A program made the translations under genes and the position numbers. From Streptomyces sp. NBC_00344 (lineage in GTDB: Bacteria > Actinomycetota > Actinomycetes > Streptomycetales > Streptomycetaceae): a stretch of 64,000 nucleotides of DNA. The notes beneath the pieces were generated by a model. It was not told the DNA's origin. It saw only the letters and a list, made by a program, of their open reading frames with translations, and made no database searches. How positions within the stretch are numbered: position 1 is the first letter of the stretch; the number at the start of each line of letters is the position of its first letter. Below are positions 25,894 to 34,705 of this stretch, piece by piece. The stretch covers positions 1,178,001 to 1,242,000 of the forward strand of contig NZ_CP107996.1 in assembly GCF_036088315.1 (NCBI RefSeq), read 5' to 3'.

Positions 25894-26758
25894 CGTCAGG
25901 AACGACGACCTGGCCGGCCTCGAAGCGGGCCTGGACGCCCTGGACACCGTGCGGATCGACCGCGTGCCGGTGCGCGAGGTGCTGGTACGCAAGGTACTGC
26001 CGCCGGTGACCGCGGTGCTGCTGGTGCTGGTCGTCTGGCAGATCCTGATCTGGGCGAACGTCACCGACGACTACAAACTGCCGTCACCCTCCCAGGTGTG
26101 GGGCGAGGTGAGCGACGCCTGGGCGCAGGGCACCCTGCTGGGCTACATCTGGACCAGCGTCTCGCGCGGTCTGCTCGGCTTCCTGCTGGCGCTGGCCATC
26201 GGTACGCCGCTCGGCCTGCTGGTGGCGCGGGTCAGATTCGTACGGGCGGCGATAGGCCCGGTTCTCTCCGGTCTGCAGTCGCTGCCGTCCGTTGCCTGGG
26301 TGCCGCCGGCCGTGATCTGGCTGGGGCTCGACGACAGGATGATGTACGCGGTGATCCTGCTGGGCGCCGTCCCCTCGATCGCCAACGGGCTGGTCTCCGG
26401 GGTCGACCAGGTCCCGCCGCTCTATCTGCGGGCCGGCCGGACCCTCGGCGCGACCGGACTCAGGGGCACCTGGCATGTGGTGCTGCCCGCCTCGCTGCCC
26501 GGCTATCTGGCAGGGCTCAAGCAGGGCTGGGCGTTCTCCTGGCGTTCGCTGATGGCGGCCGAGATCATCGCGTCGTCTCCCGATCTCGGTGTGGGTCTCG
26601 GTCAGTTGCTGGAGCAGGGCCGGGAGACCAGCAGCATGTCGATGGTCTTCCTCGCCATATTCCTGATCCTGATCGTCGGTATCGCCATCGACCTGCTCAT
26701 CTTCAGCCCGCTGGAGCGGCGGGTGCTGCGCAGCCGCGGTCTCCTGGTCAGAAGCTGA
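25880..26758 (+). CDS. ssuC: Sulfonate-type ABC transporter permease
   Basis: 292 aa, about six membrane helices (for example VTAVLLVLVVWQILIWA and MVFLAIFLILIVGIAIDLLIF) and the EAA-like loop RAGRTLGATGLRGTWHVVLPASLPGYLAGLK. ATG at 25880 lies inside the ATPase gene (14-nt overlap), so the two are co-translated. Confidence 0.9.
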   Translation: MANTDVRNDDLAGLEAGLDALDTVRIDRVPVREVLVRKVLPPVTAVLLVLVVWQILIWANVTDDYKLPSPSQVWGEVSDAWAQGTLLGYIWTSVSRGLLGFLLALAIGTPLGLLVARVRFVRAAIGPVLSGLQSLPSVAWVPPAVIWLGLDDRMMYAVILLGAVPSIANGLVSGVDQVPPLYLRAGRTLGATGLRGTWHVVLPASLPGYLAGLKQGWAFSWRSLMAAEIIASSPDLGVGLGQLLEQGRETSSMSMVFLAIFLILIVGIAIDLLIFSPLERRVLRSRGLLVRS

Positions 26759-26766
26759 TCCGCGCC

Positions 26767-27516
26767 ATGTACCACCACCGTCCGGTGCTCCTCGTCATCG
26801 CCCACGGCAGCCGCGACCCACGGCACGCGGCGACCGTTCACGCGCTCGTCCGGCGTGTGCGGTCGCTGCGGCCCGAGGTGCGGGTGGAGACGGGCTTCCT
26901 GGAGTTCAACGCCCCGTCGGTCCCGCAGGTGCTGGACCGGCTGGCGGCGGATGGCGTACGTGACGTGGTGGCCCTTCCGCTCCTGCTGAATCGCGCCTTC
27001 CATGCGAAATCGGACATCCCCGCGGTGCTGCGGAACGCGCCGCGCCAGCTGCGCATTCACCAGGCGGATGTTCTCGGCCCCTCGCCACTGCTGTTGAAGG
27101 CACTGGAGCGGCGGCTGTACGAGGCGGGGGTCGCCCCGTCCCACCGAAGCTCGACCGGGCTTGTTCTGGCCTCGGCGGGCTCCACCGACCCGGAGGCGAT
27201 CGCAGTGATCGCTGAAATTGCGCGGGAGCTGCGGCACACCGGTTGGTGCGCCGTGCGGCCTGCGTTCGCCTCCGCGGCTCTTCCCCGTACCGAGGACGTG
27301 GTGCGGGACCTGCGGGCGTCGGGTGTCGCGCGCGTCGCGGTCGCGCCCTACGTGATCGCACCCGGCCGTCTTCCCGACCGCATCGAAGCGGGAGCCAGGG
27401 CGGCGGGCGCGGATGCGCTGGCCGGCGTCCTCGGCCCGTCGGCCGAACTCGCACGGGTACTGCTCACCCGGTACGACGCGTCGCGGGCAGCGCTGCCCCT
27501 CGCGATGAGCGCCTGA
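26767..27516 (+). CDS. Sirohydrochlorin ferrochelatase/CbiX-family protein
   Basis: 249 aa with two CbiX-like halves: VLLVIAHGSRDPRHAATVHALV, with the metal-ligand His in AHGS, and GLVLASAGSTDPEAIAVIAE, where the His is replaced. Inserts Fe into sirohydrochlorin to make siroheme, the cofactor of the sulfite reductase in the same operon. Start ATG 26767; no strong ribosome-binding site, so translation may depend on the preceding gene, whose stop is 8 nt upstream. Confidence 0.85.
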   Translation: MYHHRPVLLVIAHGSRDPRHAATVHALVRRVRSLRPEVRVETGFLEFNAPSVPQVLDRLAADGVRDVVALPLLLNRAFHAKSDIPAVLRNAPRQLRIHQADVLGPSPLLLKALERRLYEAGVAPSHRSSTGLVLASAGSTDPEAIAVIAEIARELRHTGWCAVRPAFASAALPRTEDVVRDLRASGVARVAVAPYVIAPGRLPDRIEAGARAAGADALAGVLGPSAELARVLLTRYDASRAALPLAMSA

Positions 27517-27520
27517 ACCA

Positions 27521-27535
27521 CCGGCCGCGGGCCGG
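27521..27535. terminator. Hairpin between convergent genes
   Basis: CCGGCC-GCG-GGCCGG, 4 nt after the end of the sulfur operon and 9 nt before the stop of the opposite gene. Could serve both directions. Confidence 0.5.
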
Positions 27536-27544
27536 CGCCGGCCA

Positions 27545-28123
27545 TTATGGCATCCATCGCGGATCCCGCCCCGAGAGGGCCAGCGCACGCTCGAAGTCCG
27601 TTGACGGTCCGCTGAGTTCGACAGGGTCCGCGAAGCCTTCGTACTGGCGGTAGATCTCGGCGTACTCCTCGACGACACCGAGGATCAGGGTGCCCGTCGC
27701 GTCCGGGACGCGTATCTCCTGGCCGGTGGCCTTCGCCACGTCCCAGCCGTGTACGGCCATCTCCTTGGTGATCATCGCGGCGATCCCGGCGGCGGGCATC
27801 GACCCGGCGCCGAGATCGATCTCCCCCTCCCACACCGCCGGATCGGACCAGGCGCCGACCGCGCGGTCCAGTCGGGCCGCGTACCGCGCCGCCCAGTCCG
27901 GTTCCGCGGCGAAGTCCCGGTCGGTGAGTTCACCGGTGAGCGGCCGGCGCCGGGCGCGGTGCTCAAGACCGTGCGAGGTGTAGAGGACCCAGTGGTTCAC
28001 CAGGGTCCTGGTGTCCCACTGCCCGCAGGGGGTCGGCCCGGAGAGCTGCCCCGACGTCACCCCGCCTGCGACACGGGCGGCTTCGGCGGCGCATTCGATC
28101 ATGTGTGGATACACGTTTTTCAT
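27545..28123 (-). CDS. TIGR03086-family (DinB/mycothiol-dependent maleylpyruvate isomerase fold) protein
   Basis: 192 aa. The pattern CAAEAARVAGGVTSGQLSGPTPCGQWDTRTLVNHWV and the later AVHGWDVAKATGQ are hallmarks of the TIGR03086 metal-binding family; the His in VNHW and HGWD should bind the metal. Related proteins use mycothiol, but the reaction here is unknown. ATG at 28123 is 7 nt after TAGCGT (28136-28131), suggesting leaderless translation. Confidence 0.82.
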   Translation of the reverse strand: MKNVYPHMIECAAEAARVAGGVTSGQLSGPTPCGQWDTRTLVNHWVLYTSHGLEHRARRRPLTGELTDRDFAAEPDWAARYAARLDRAVGAWSDPAVWEGEIDLGAGSMPAAGIAAMITKEMAVHGWDVAKATGQEIRVPDATGTLILGVVEEYAEIYRQYEGFADPVELSGPSTDFERALALSGRDPRWMP

Positions 28124-28175
28124 GCATCGCACGCTAAGGGCTGCCGCCCGGGGCGGTCTTGAAGAAATGCGACAG

Positions 28176-28778
28176 TCAGCCGAAGTCGAGACTGCCCGTG
28201 CGGGTGCGCTTCAGCTCGAAGAAGCCGGGATTCCCGGCGATCACCCGGAAGCTGTCGAAGAGCGTGGCCGCGTCCTCGCCGCGCGGAATGGAACGAAGGA
28301 CCGGACCGAAGTAGACGGCTCCGTCGATGTGCAGCGTCGGGGTCCCGACATAGGCGCCCGCCGCCGGGTCCCTGCCCGCGTCGTGACTGCGGCGCACCGC
28401 CTCGTCGTACGCGGTGGAGTCCGCGGCGGCCGCGAGCCCCGCGGGCAGGCCGGTCTCGGCGAGCGACTCCGCGATCACCTCCGCGAAATCCTCGTTCTTC
28501 GCTTCGTGGATCCGGCTGCCCAGCGCGCCGTAGAGACCGCGCACCACGTCTTCGCCGTGCTGCTGTGCTGCCGCGGCCACCACCCGGACCGGGCCGATCG
28601 ACTTGTCGACCAGCTCGCGGTACCAGTCGGGGAGTTCATTGCCCTCGTTGTGGAGGTAGAGGCTCATCACCCGGAACCGGACATCGATGTCCCGGTGTCT
28701 TTCGACCTCCAGGATCCAGCGCGAGGTGATCCAGGCGAAGGGGCAGGCGGGGTCGAAGTAGAAGTCGATGGTTGTCAT
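28176..28778 (-). CDS. DsbA-family thioredoxin-fold protein, related to mycothiol-dependent nitroreductase
   Basis: 200 aa starting [21 protein letters not shown], the opening of the Rv2466c-type DsbA-like family, with the helical insert and the cis-Pro strand [17 protein letters not shown]. In Rv2466c the active site is CPWC; here it reads CPFA, so the resolving Cys is missing and only a single-Cys mechanism is possible. No signal peptide: cytoplasmic. TAGCCT 6 nt before the ATG suggests a leaderless transcript. Follows the TIGR03086 gene's neighbourhood, another mycothiol-linked family. Confidence 0.85.
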   Translation of the reverse strand: MTTIDFYFDPACPFAWITSRWILEVERHRDIDVRFRVMSLYLHNEGNELPDWYRELVDKSIGPVRVVAAAAQQHGEDVVRGLYGALGSRIHEAKNEDFAEVIAESLAETGLPAGLAAAADSTAYDEAVRRSHDAGRDPAAGAYVGTPTLHIDGAVYFGPVLRSIPRGEDAATLFDSFRVIAGNPGFFELKRTRTGSLDFG

Positions 28779-28871
28779 ACGGCGAGGCTAGTGAACAAGT
28801 GGCACTGCCCTCTGGTCCATTGGGCGACCGATCCGGTGGGCCATTCCCGGCGCGCCGGCCGGCGGGTGCCG

Positions 28872-29882
28872 TCACTGCGCCGCGTTCGCGTCCACCAGCG
28901 CGACCAGTTCGCCGACCGGCATCGAACCAGCGCCCCTCCGCTCTCTTGCGAAGGTGTCGGCCACCCTCTGCAGCGTGGCGTTCACCGGCGTCGGTACCCC
29001 GTGCAACCGCCCCAGGAGCACCATCTCGCCGTTGAGGTAGTCGGCCTCGATCGTGCCGGTACCTCTGCTCAGGCTTTGCCAGGAGGAACCGCCGCGACGC
29101 GGGTGCCCCTCGAGGGGCTGAGTGTCGGCCTTGTGCCCCCGTGCGTCCTGCTGCTCCCTGTCGCCGGCGGTCTCGATACCGGCTGCGGCGAGGACCGCCC
29201 GGCCCTCCGCGACCACCCTGGCGACCAGTTCCGCGTGCTCCGCACTGCCGGCGGATCCGCAGACGGCCTGGATGGAGTTGCCGAGGTTGGACAGGAGCTT
29301 GGCGTACTTCCAGCGCATCACGTCCGCTACGACCGGCGCTTCGAAGGGCGCCTTCTCCAGATCCCGGGAGATGCGGTGGGCCGTTTCGTCCGTGCCCGAG
29401 GGGAAGAGGCCGATGTGCAGTATCCCGGTGAGCGGTGCGCAGTCGGCCGCGACCACGCCCGGTTCCAGGAAGAGCGCGGGCAGCCAGACGCACATGCCGT
29501 ACACCCGGCGGAAGCGCCGCAGCGCGAGCCGTTCGCCCTCGACACCGTTCTGCGCGCAGACGAGCGGAAGCACCTCGCCTGCCGTCGCGCCGGTTCCGGC
29601 CACCGGTCGCGGCGCCCAGGCGTCGAGTGCGGCGACGCTGTCCTGCGTCTTCACGGCGAGGACGAGGACGTCATCGGCGCGCAGGTCAACGGCCCCCGGC
29701 CGGTCGGCCACCGGCAGATGATGCGTACGGGCCCCCTGCGGGGTCACCAGCCGAAGTCCGCCCTCCCGCAGCGCCCGGTAGTGCGCACCGCGGGCCACCA
29801 GGACCACATCGTTGCCGCTCTCCGCCAGTCGGCCGCCGATGGCACCGCCTACCGCACCCGCCCCGATGATGATGTAGCGCAT
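28872..29882 (-). CDS. Ketopantoate reductase-family (PanE/ApbA) protein
   Basis: 336 aa. N-terminal NADP-binding motif IIIGAGAVGGAIGGRLAESG, catalytic-domain loop QNGVEGE, and C-terminal helical ApbA_C domain with WKYAKLLSNLGN, holding the catalytic Lys, and GEMVLLGRLHGVPTPVNATL. Reduces a 2-keto compound. Several PanE paralogues occur per genome, so a pantothenate role is not certain. ATG at 29882 with AAAGG 8 nt upstream. Divergent from the aldo/keto reductase. Confidence 0.87.
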   Translation of the reverse strand: MRYIIIGAGAVGGAIGGRLAESGNDVVLVARGAHYRALREGGLRLVTPQGARTHHLPVADRPGAVDLRADDVLVLAVKTQDSVAALDAWAPRPVAGTGATAGEVLPLVCAQNGVEGERLALRRFRRVYGMCVWLPALFLEPGVVAADCAPLTGILHIGLFPSGTDETAHRISRDLEKAPFEAPVVADVMRWKYAKLLSNLGNSIQAVCGSAGSAEHAELVARVVAEGRAVLAAAGIETAGDREQQDARGHKADTQPLEGHPRRGGSSWQSLSRGTGTIEADYLNGEMVLLGRLHGVPTPVNATLQRVADTFARERRGAGSMPVGELVALVDANAAQ

Positions 29883-29918
29883 ACGGATGACCTTTACACA
29901 TTCCGATAGCGTCCGGCC

Positions 29919-30761
29919 ATGATCAACGACACGTTTCTGCTCGGCGGCTCACTCCCGGTGCGGCGTATCGGATTCGGTACCGCGCAGCTGACCGGCGCCG
30001 GGTACTGGGGGCCGCGCGGTGAGCGGGGCGAGGCCGTGGGTGTACTGCGGCGGGCCGTGGAGCGTGGTGTCACGCTCATCGACACCGCCGACAACTACGG
30101 GCCCGATATCGCGGAGGAACTGATTGCCGATGCTCTCCACCCCTACCCGGCCGATCTGGTGATCGCGACCAAGGGCGGAGTCGTACGTACCGGGGCGGAT
30201 GCCTGGCACATCGCGGGCCGCCCCGAGCAGTTGCGGGCGATGTGCGAAGCGAGTCTGCGCCGGCTGCGGGTGGACACCATCGACCTGTACCAGCTGCACC
30301 GGCTCGACCCGCGGGTGCCGATGGACGAGCAGCTGGGCGCCCTCGATGCGCTGAGGCGGGAGGGTAAGATCCGGTACATCGGCCTGGACACCATCACCGC
30401 CGAACAGCTGGAGCGGGCACTCTCCCTGACCGGGATCGCCTCCGTGCAGAACCGCTTCAACCTCATCGACCGTCTCTCGGACGACGTACTGACGCTGTGC
30501 GAAGAACACGGTCTCGCCTTTCTGCCCTGGTTTCCGCTGGCCAACGGCGCCCTGGCGGCAGAGTCCTGGTCGCCGCTCACCGCCGTGGCCGACCGGCACG
30601 GCGCCACCGGAGGGCAACTGGCGCTGGCCTGGCTGCTGCATCGCTCCCCCGTTCTGGTGCCGGCACCGGGCACCGGCTCGGCCGGACATCTCGAGGAGAA
30701 CCTGGACGCGGTGCGGCTCAGGCTGTCGGACGACGACATGAAGGAGCTGAACGACCTGTGA
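29919..30761 (+). CDS. Aldo/keto reductase
   Basis: 280 aa TIM-barrel oxidoreductase. The catalytic tetrad is present as Asp55 and Tyr60 (DTADNYG), Lys85 (ATKGG) and His127 (QLHRLDP). NADPH-binding end: LVPAPGTGSAGHLEENLDAVRLRL. TAGCGT lies 6 nt before the ATG, with no Shine-Dalgarno, so leaderless translation is likely. Coupled by GTGA to the ABC ATPase that follows. Confidence 0.9.
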   Translation: MINDTFLLGGSLPVRRIGFGTAQLTGAGYWGPRGERGEAVGVLRRAVERGVTLIDTADNYGPDIAEELIADALHPYPADLVIATKGGVVRTGADAWHIAGRPEQLRAMCEASLRRLRVDTIDLYQLHRLDPRVPMDEQLGALDALRREGKIRYIGLDTITAEQLERALSLTGIASVQNRFNLIDRLSDDVLTLCEEHGLAFLPWFPLANGALAAESWSPLTAVADRHGATGGQLALAWLLHRSPVLVPAPGTGSAGHLEENLDAVRLRLSDDDMKELNDL

Positions 30762-31582
30762 GCGATGTGGTGATCCGGGCGAAGGACGTCGATCTCGTGA
30801 GGGACGGCAGACTGCTGCTCGCATCCGTGTCGATGACCGTGCACAGCGGAGAGCACTGGGCACTGCTGGGCTCGAACGGCGCGGGCAAGTCCACGCTGCT
30901 CGGCCTGCTCGGGGCGGTGGGCCATCCGACCCGGGGAACGGTGGAGATCCTCGGGGACACGCTCGGCCGGGTCGATCTGCGTCAACTCCGTGCCCGGCTC
31001 GGGCACGTCAACCCCCGCCATCCGCTGCATTCGCCGTTGCGGGCGCGTGATGTCGTACTGACCGGGCTGACCAACTCCATCGAGCTGGTGCCGCGCCGGT
31101 CCCCCACGGCGGAACAGACCGCACGGGCCGAGCGGCTGCTCGCGATGCTGGGCATGCACGGGGACAAGGTCGCATCCCGGTGGCCGACGCTCTCGCAGGG
31201 CGAGCGCGGCCGTACCCTCATCGCCCGTGCGCTGATGCCCAGCCCTCGGCTCCTGCTGCTGGACGAGCCGGCCACCGGCCTGGATCTGGCGGCCCGCGAA
31301 CAGCTGCTGAGCAGCCTGGACACGCTGCGGGGTGAGCATCCGGAACTGGCGACGGTCCTGGTCACCCACCATCTGGAGGAGCTACCCGCTTCGACGACGC
31401 ATGCGATGCTGCTGCGCGACGGACAGTGTCTTGATTCCGGGCCCGCCGACGAGGTGCTCACCACAGACCGTGTCAGCTCGTGCTTCGACCATCCGGTGCG
31501 GATCACCCGGACGGAAGGGCGCTGGTCGGCCCGAGCCCACCGGGCACCCTCCGTGCTGGCCCAGCCGGGAGCGCGGTGGTGA
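30758..31582 (+). CDS. ABC transporter ATP-binding protein
   Basis: 274 aa. Walker A GSNGAGKST, signature LSQGERGRTLIARAL, Walker B LLLLDEPATGLD, H-loop VTHHLEEL. No permease gene is adjacent, so it is either an orphan ATPase or works with one elsewhere. GTG at 30758 overlaps the aldo/keto reductase stop; the AGGAG within that gene's end can serve it. Converges on the DUF1697 gene with a 3-nt gap. Confidence 0.88.
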   Translation: MSDVVIRAKDVDLVRDGRLLLASVSMTVHSGEHWALLGSNGAGKSTLLGLLGAVGHPTRGTVEILGDTLGRVDLRQLRARLGHVNPRHPLHSPLRARDVVLTGLTNSIELVPRRSPTAEQTARAERLLAMLGMHGDKVASRWPTLSQGERGRTLIARALMPSPRLLLLDEPATGLDLAAREQLLSSLDTLRGEHPELATVLVTHHLEELPASTTHAMLLRDGQCLDSGPADEVLTTDRVSSCFDHPVRITRTEGRWSARAHRAPSVLAQPGARW

Positions 31583-31585
31583 CGC

Positions 31586-32152
31586 TCAGCCGGTGGCCGG
31601 ATCCGCGGCGCCGGTCATCTCCACGAGTTTGACGACCGTGTTCCAGTTGCGCGAGGTGCCGATGATGCCCTTGTTGAGCGCGGGCCTGGCCAGCTCCTCC
31701 GCGAGCCTGGACCGGCCGAGACCATCCGGAGCGTACAGGTAGAGCGCCCGGTCCCCGAGGCGGAACTCCTCGGGGAGACGGGCCTCCGGGTCGATGGCGG
31801 CGAAGCGTTCGGGGTCGACCCGGCCCGAGTAGTAGGTGACATGCAGTTGCTTCGCCTCCAGTTCGGCTGTGGGGAAGGGACATGCGTCGGCCACGGCCCG
31901 CAGATACGGCCCGCCGCGCACCAGGCACGGGACCCCGAAGCCGAAGTGGCTCTCGATCGCCTCCTCGATGCCCGACGCCAGCCCCTCCTCGTCGGTCTCC
32001 GTGCTGCTGAAGACGGCATTGCCGCTGTTGAGGTACGTGCGGACGTCGCCGTGGCCCAGCCCGGTGAGGAGTTCTCTGAGCTCTGCCATCGGCACCTTCC
32101 TTCGGCCGCCGACGTTGATACCGCGCAGGAGGACCGCGTACGTGATCGTCAT
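31586..32152 (-). CDS. DUF1697 family protein
   Basis: 188 aa. MTITYAVLLRGINVGGRRKVPMAELRELL with NSGNAVFSS is the unmistakable N-terminus of DUF1697; function unknown. C-terminal NWNTVVKL is also typical. TATGTT (32164-32159) lies 6 nt before the ATG and no Shine-Dalgarno is present, indicating a leaderless mRNA. Confidence 0.92.
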   Translation of the reverse strand: MTITYAVLLRGINVGGRRKVPMAELRELLTGLGHGDVRTYLNSGNAVFSSTETDEEGLASGIEEAIESHFGFGVPCLVRGGPYLRAVADACPFPTAELEAKQLHVTYYSGRVDPERFAAIDPEARLPEEFRLGDRALYLYAPDGLGRSRLAEELARPALNKGIIGTSRNWNTVVKLVEMTGAADPATG

Positions 32153-32393
32153 GGAAGGAACATAACCGGCCGCCGTGCGCCGGGAAGCCCCATGAGGAGG
32201 CACGGCGGAGTGCGTGACTTTACGTGTAAGGGGCTGCCTTCCCTCTTCCCGGGGATACACCCACTCCGCTGGTAGGACAGAACCTCCCGCCGGTTCACCG
32301 GGCAGCACGACGAGAGGCGTTTAGCGGGGCCATACCTTCGAGTTGGAGATGGCGGCAGGATGCCGCCACCGCACATGAGGGAGCAGGCCCGTC

Positions 32394-34670
32394 ATGGGGA
32401 ATGGGGATACAAGGGTTCGGGGGATCGCCGCCCGGGCGGGCGGGTGGAGTGCCCGGCACCGGTGGGCGGCCGTGGGTATCTGGGTACTTTTCGTTGTTCT
32501 CTCGATGGGCCTCGGCTCTGCCGCGGGCCGGGTGGACGTCAAGGAGAGCGACCAGATGTCCGGCGAGGTGAGTCAGGCCGCGCGCATCATCGATGACGCG
32601 GGACTGAAGGAGCCGGCCGGTGAGACGGTGCTCATCCAGGACTCCGGCGGGACACTGAAGTCCACCGACCCGGAGTTCCGGCAGACGGTTGCCGCCGTGA
32701 TCAAGGCGGTCCAGGAGACCGGCAGGGTCCAGTCCGTCACCTCACCGTACGACACCAGGACCATCTCCAGGGACGGGCGTTCGGCTCTCGTGCAGTTCAA
32801 GGTGCGCGGCGAGTCCGACACCGCGCCGGACCGGATCGCTCCGGTCATCGAGGCCGTCGAACAGGTCCAGCACGGCCATCGGCAGCTGCGGATCGAGGAG
32901 ATCGGCAGCGCGAGCATGGGCAAGACCTTCAGCGACGCGTTCGGCGACGACTTCCAGAAGGCGGAGTACTCCGCGGTGCCGGTCGCCTTCGGCATTCTGC
33001 TGATCGCCTTCGGCGCACTGGTCGCTGCCCTGCTTCCGGTCGCGCTGGCCATCACGGCGATCATCGCGACGATGGGGCTGATGGCCGTGATCAGCCATGT
33101 GCAGCCGATGAGCGACACGGCGAACTCTGTGATGCTGCTGGTGGGTCTGGCCGTGGGCGTCGACTACTGCCTCTTCTATCTGCGCCGTGAGCGCGAGGAG
33201 CGGGCCGCCGGACGGGACGCGGCGACCGCGATGCGGATCGCGGCCGCGACATCGGGACGCGCCATCGTCGTCTCAGGAGTGACGGTCTGTGTGGCGATGG
33301 CCGGGATGCTCCTCACCGGTATCGCCGAGTTCAAGGCGATGGGCCTCGCGTCGCTGATGGTCGTCGCAGTGGCGATGGTGGGCTCGGTGACCGTGCTGCC
33401 CGCGCTGCTCTCCCTGTTGGGCGACCGCGTCGAGAAGGGCCGGGTGCCCTTCCTCAGCCGCCTCAAGCGCGGCAGGACCAACGCGTCGGGTGAGAGCCGT
33501 ATCTGGCGCGCCGTCCTCGGCGGTGTGCTGCGGCGGCCGAAGACCGCCATCGCGATCGCGGCGGGAGCACTTGCCGCCATCGCGCTGCCCGCCGTCGGCA
33601 TGCACACCCAGAACCTCACACTGGACCAGGAGTTCGGCGACAAACTGCCCATCGTGCGTACCTACGAGAGGGTCAACGCGGCCTTCCCCGGCGGCGCGGA
33701 CCCGGCGCAGGTCGTCGTCAGGGCCGACGACATCAACGCCGCTCCGGTGCGCGCGGCGATCGCCGGCTTCCGTGCGCAGGCGGTCAGTTCGGGCGCGTCG
33801 CAGGGCCCGGTGGATGTCGTCCTGCACCGCAACCAGAACGTCGCCGTGATCGACGTACCGCTGGTGGGCGGTTCGGACCAGAAGAAGGCGGAGAAAAGCC
33901 TGCAGTTGCTGCGGGACACGGTCCGTCCCGCCACCTTCGGCAAGGTCGACGGTGTACAGGCACCGGTCACCGGCAATGTCGCGGGGTCGAAGGACTTCAA
34001 CGACCAGATCGTCGGCGCGGTGGTCCCGGTCTTCATCTTCGTGGTGGCGTTCGCCTTCATTCTGATGCTGCTCTGCTTCAGGTCACTGACCGTCGCCGTC
34101 ACCTCGATCCTGCTCAACCTGCTGTCGGTCGGCGCGGCCTACGGCATCCTGACGGCTGTCTTCCAGCACGGGTGGGGCGCTTCGCTGGTCGGGGCGGAGG
34201 GTGTCGGCGCGATCATCTCCTGGCTGCCGCTGTTCCTGTTCGTCATCCTCTTCGGGCTCTCTATGGACTACCACGTGTTCGTGGTGTCGAGGATCCGTGA
34301 GGCCAGGCTGCAGGGCAGGAACACCAGGGACGCGATTCGCCACGGTGTGGTCACCACAGCGGGTGTGGTGACCAGCGCGGCCATCATCATGGTGGCGGTG
34401 TTCGCGATCTTCGGGACGCTGTCGATGCAGTCGATGAAGCAGATGGGTGTCGGCCTCGCCGCCGCCGTGCTGATCGATGCGACGATCATCCGCGGCGTGC
34501 TTCTCCCGGCCATCATGGCGCTGCTGGACGAGCGCAACTGGTATCTGCCGAAGTGGCTGCGGTGGCTGCCCGACCTGACGCACGACGAGTCGGCCTACGC
34601 CCGGCCGGCGGCTGCCGTCGCCCCGGGGGTCCGGGATGACGACGACCAGCCGGATCGGGTCCGCGTCTGA
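32394..34670 (+). CDS. MMPL-family (RND-type) membrane transporter
   Basis: 758 aa. Two repeats of the RND plan: a first helix (AAVGIWVLFVVLSMGLGSA), a large outer domain, then five clustered helices. The proton-relay motifs are GVDYCLFYLRRERE in the first half and SMDYHVFVVSRIREAR in the second. The family exports lipids, glycolipids or drugs in actinobacteria. ATG at 32394 with GGGAG upstream. It converges with the glycosyltransferase gene and shares a terminator hairpin with it. Confidence 0.92.
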   Translation: MGNGDTRVRGIAARAGGWSARHRWAAVGIWVLFVVLSMGLGSAAGRVDVKESDQMSGEVSQAARIIDDAGLKEPAGETVLIQDSGGTLKSTDPEFRQTVAAVIKAVQETGRVQSVTSPYDTRTISRDGRSALVQFKVRGESDTAPDRIAPVIEAVEQVQHGHRQLRIEEIGSASMGKTFSDAFGDDFQKAEYSAVPVAFGILLIAFGALVAALLPVALAITAIIATMGLMAVISHVQPMSDTANSVMLLVGLAVGVDYCLFYLRREREERAAGRDAATAMRIAAATSGRAIVVSGVTVCVAMAGMLLTGIAEFKAMGLASLMVVAVAMVGSVTVLPALLSLLGDRVEKGRVPFLSRLKRGRTNASGESRIWRAVLGGVLRRPKTAIAIAAGALAAIALPAVGMHTQNLTLDQEFGDKLPIVRTYERVNAAFPGGADPAQVVVRADDINAAPVRAAIAGFRAQAVSSGASQGPVDVVLHRNQNVAVIDVPLVGGSDQKKAEKSLQLLRDTVRPATFGKVDGVQAPVTGNVAGSKDFNDQIVGAVVPVFIFVVAFAFILMLLCFRSLTVAVTSILLNLLSVGAAYGILTAVFQHGWGASLVGAEGVGAIISWLPLFLFVILFGLSMDYHVFVVSRIREARLQGRNTRDAIRHGVVTTAGVVTSAAIIMVAVFAIFGTLSMQSMKQMGVGLAAAVLIDATIIRGVLLPAIMALLDERNWYLPKWLRWLPDLTHDESAYARPAAAVAPGVRDDDDQPDRVRV

Positions 34671-34684
34671 CGGTTGCGCGCCGT

Positions 34685-34705
34685 GCCGGCCGTCGTGCGG
34701 CCGGC
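34685..34705. terminator. Bidirectional hairpin between MMPL and glycosyltransferase genes
   Basis: GCCGGCCG-TCGTG-CGGCCGGC, perfect 8-bp stem, directly abutting the stop codon of the minus-strand gene and 14 nt after the MMPL stop. Confidence 0.65.

Noticed and set aside
26767..27516. Second sirohydrochlorin chelatase fused as a tandem
   Set aside because: The two halves are the normal long CbiX/SirB duplication, not two genes.
34685..34705. Operator between MMPL and glycosyltransferase genes
   Set aside because: It lies between the 3' ends of convergent genes, so a terminator is the better reading.
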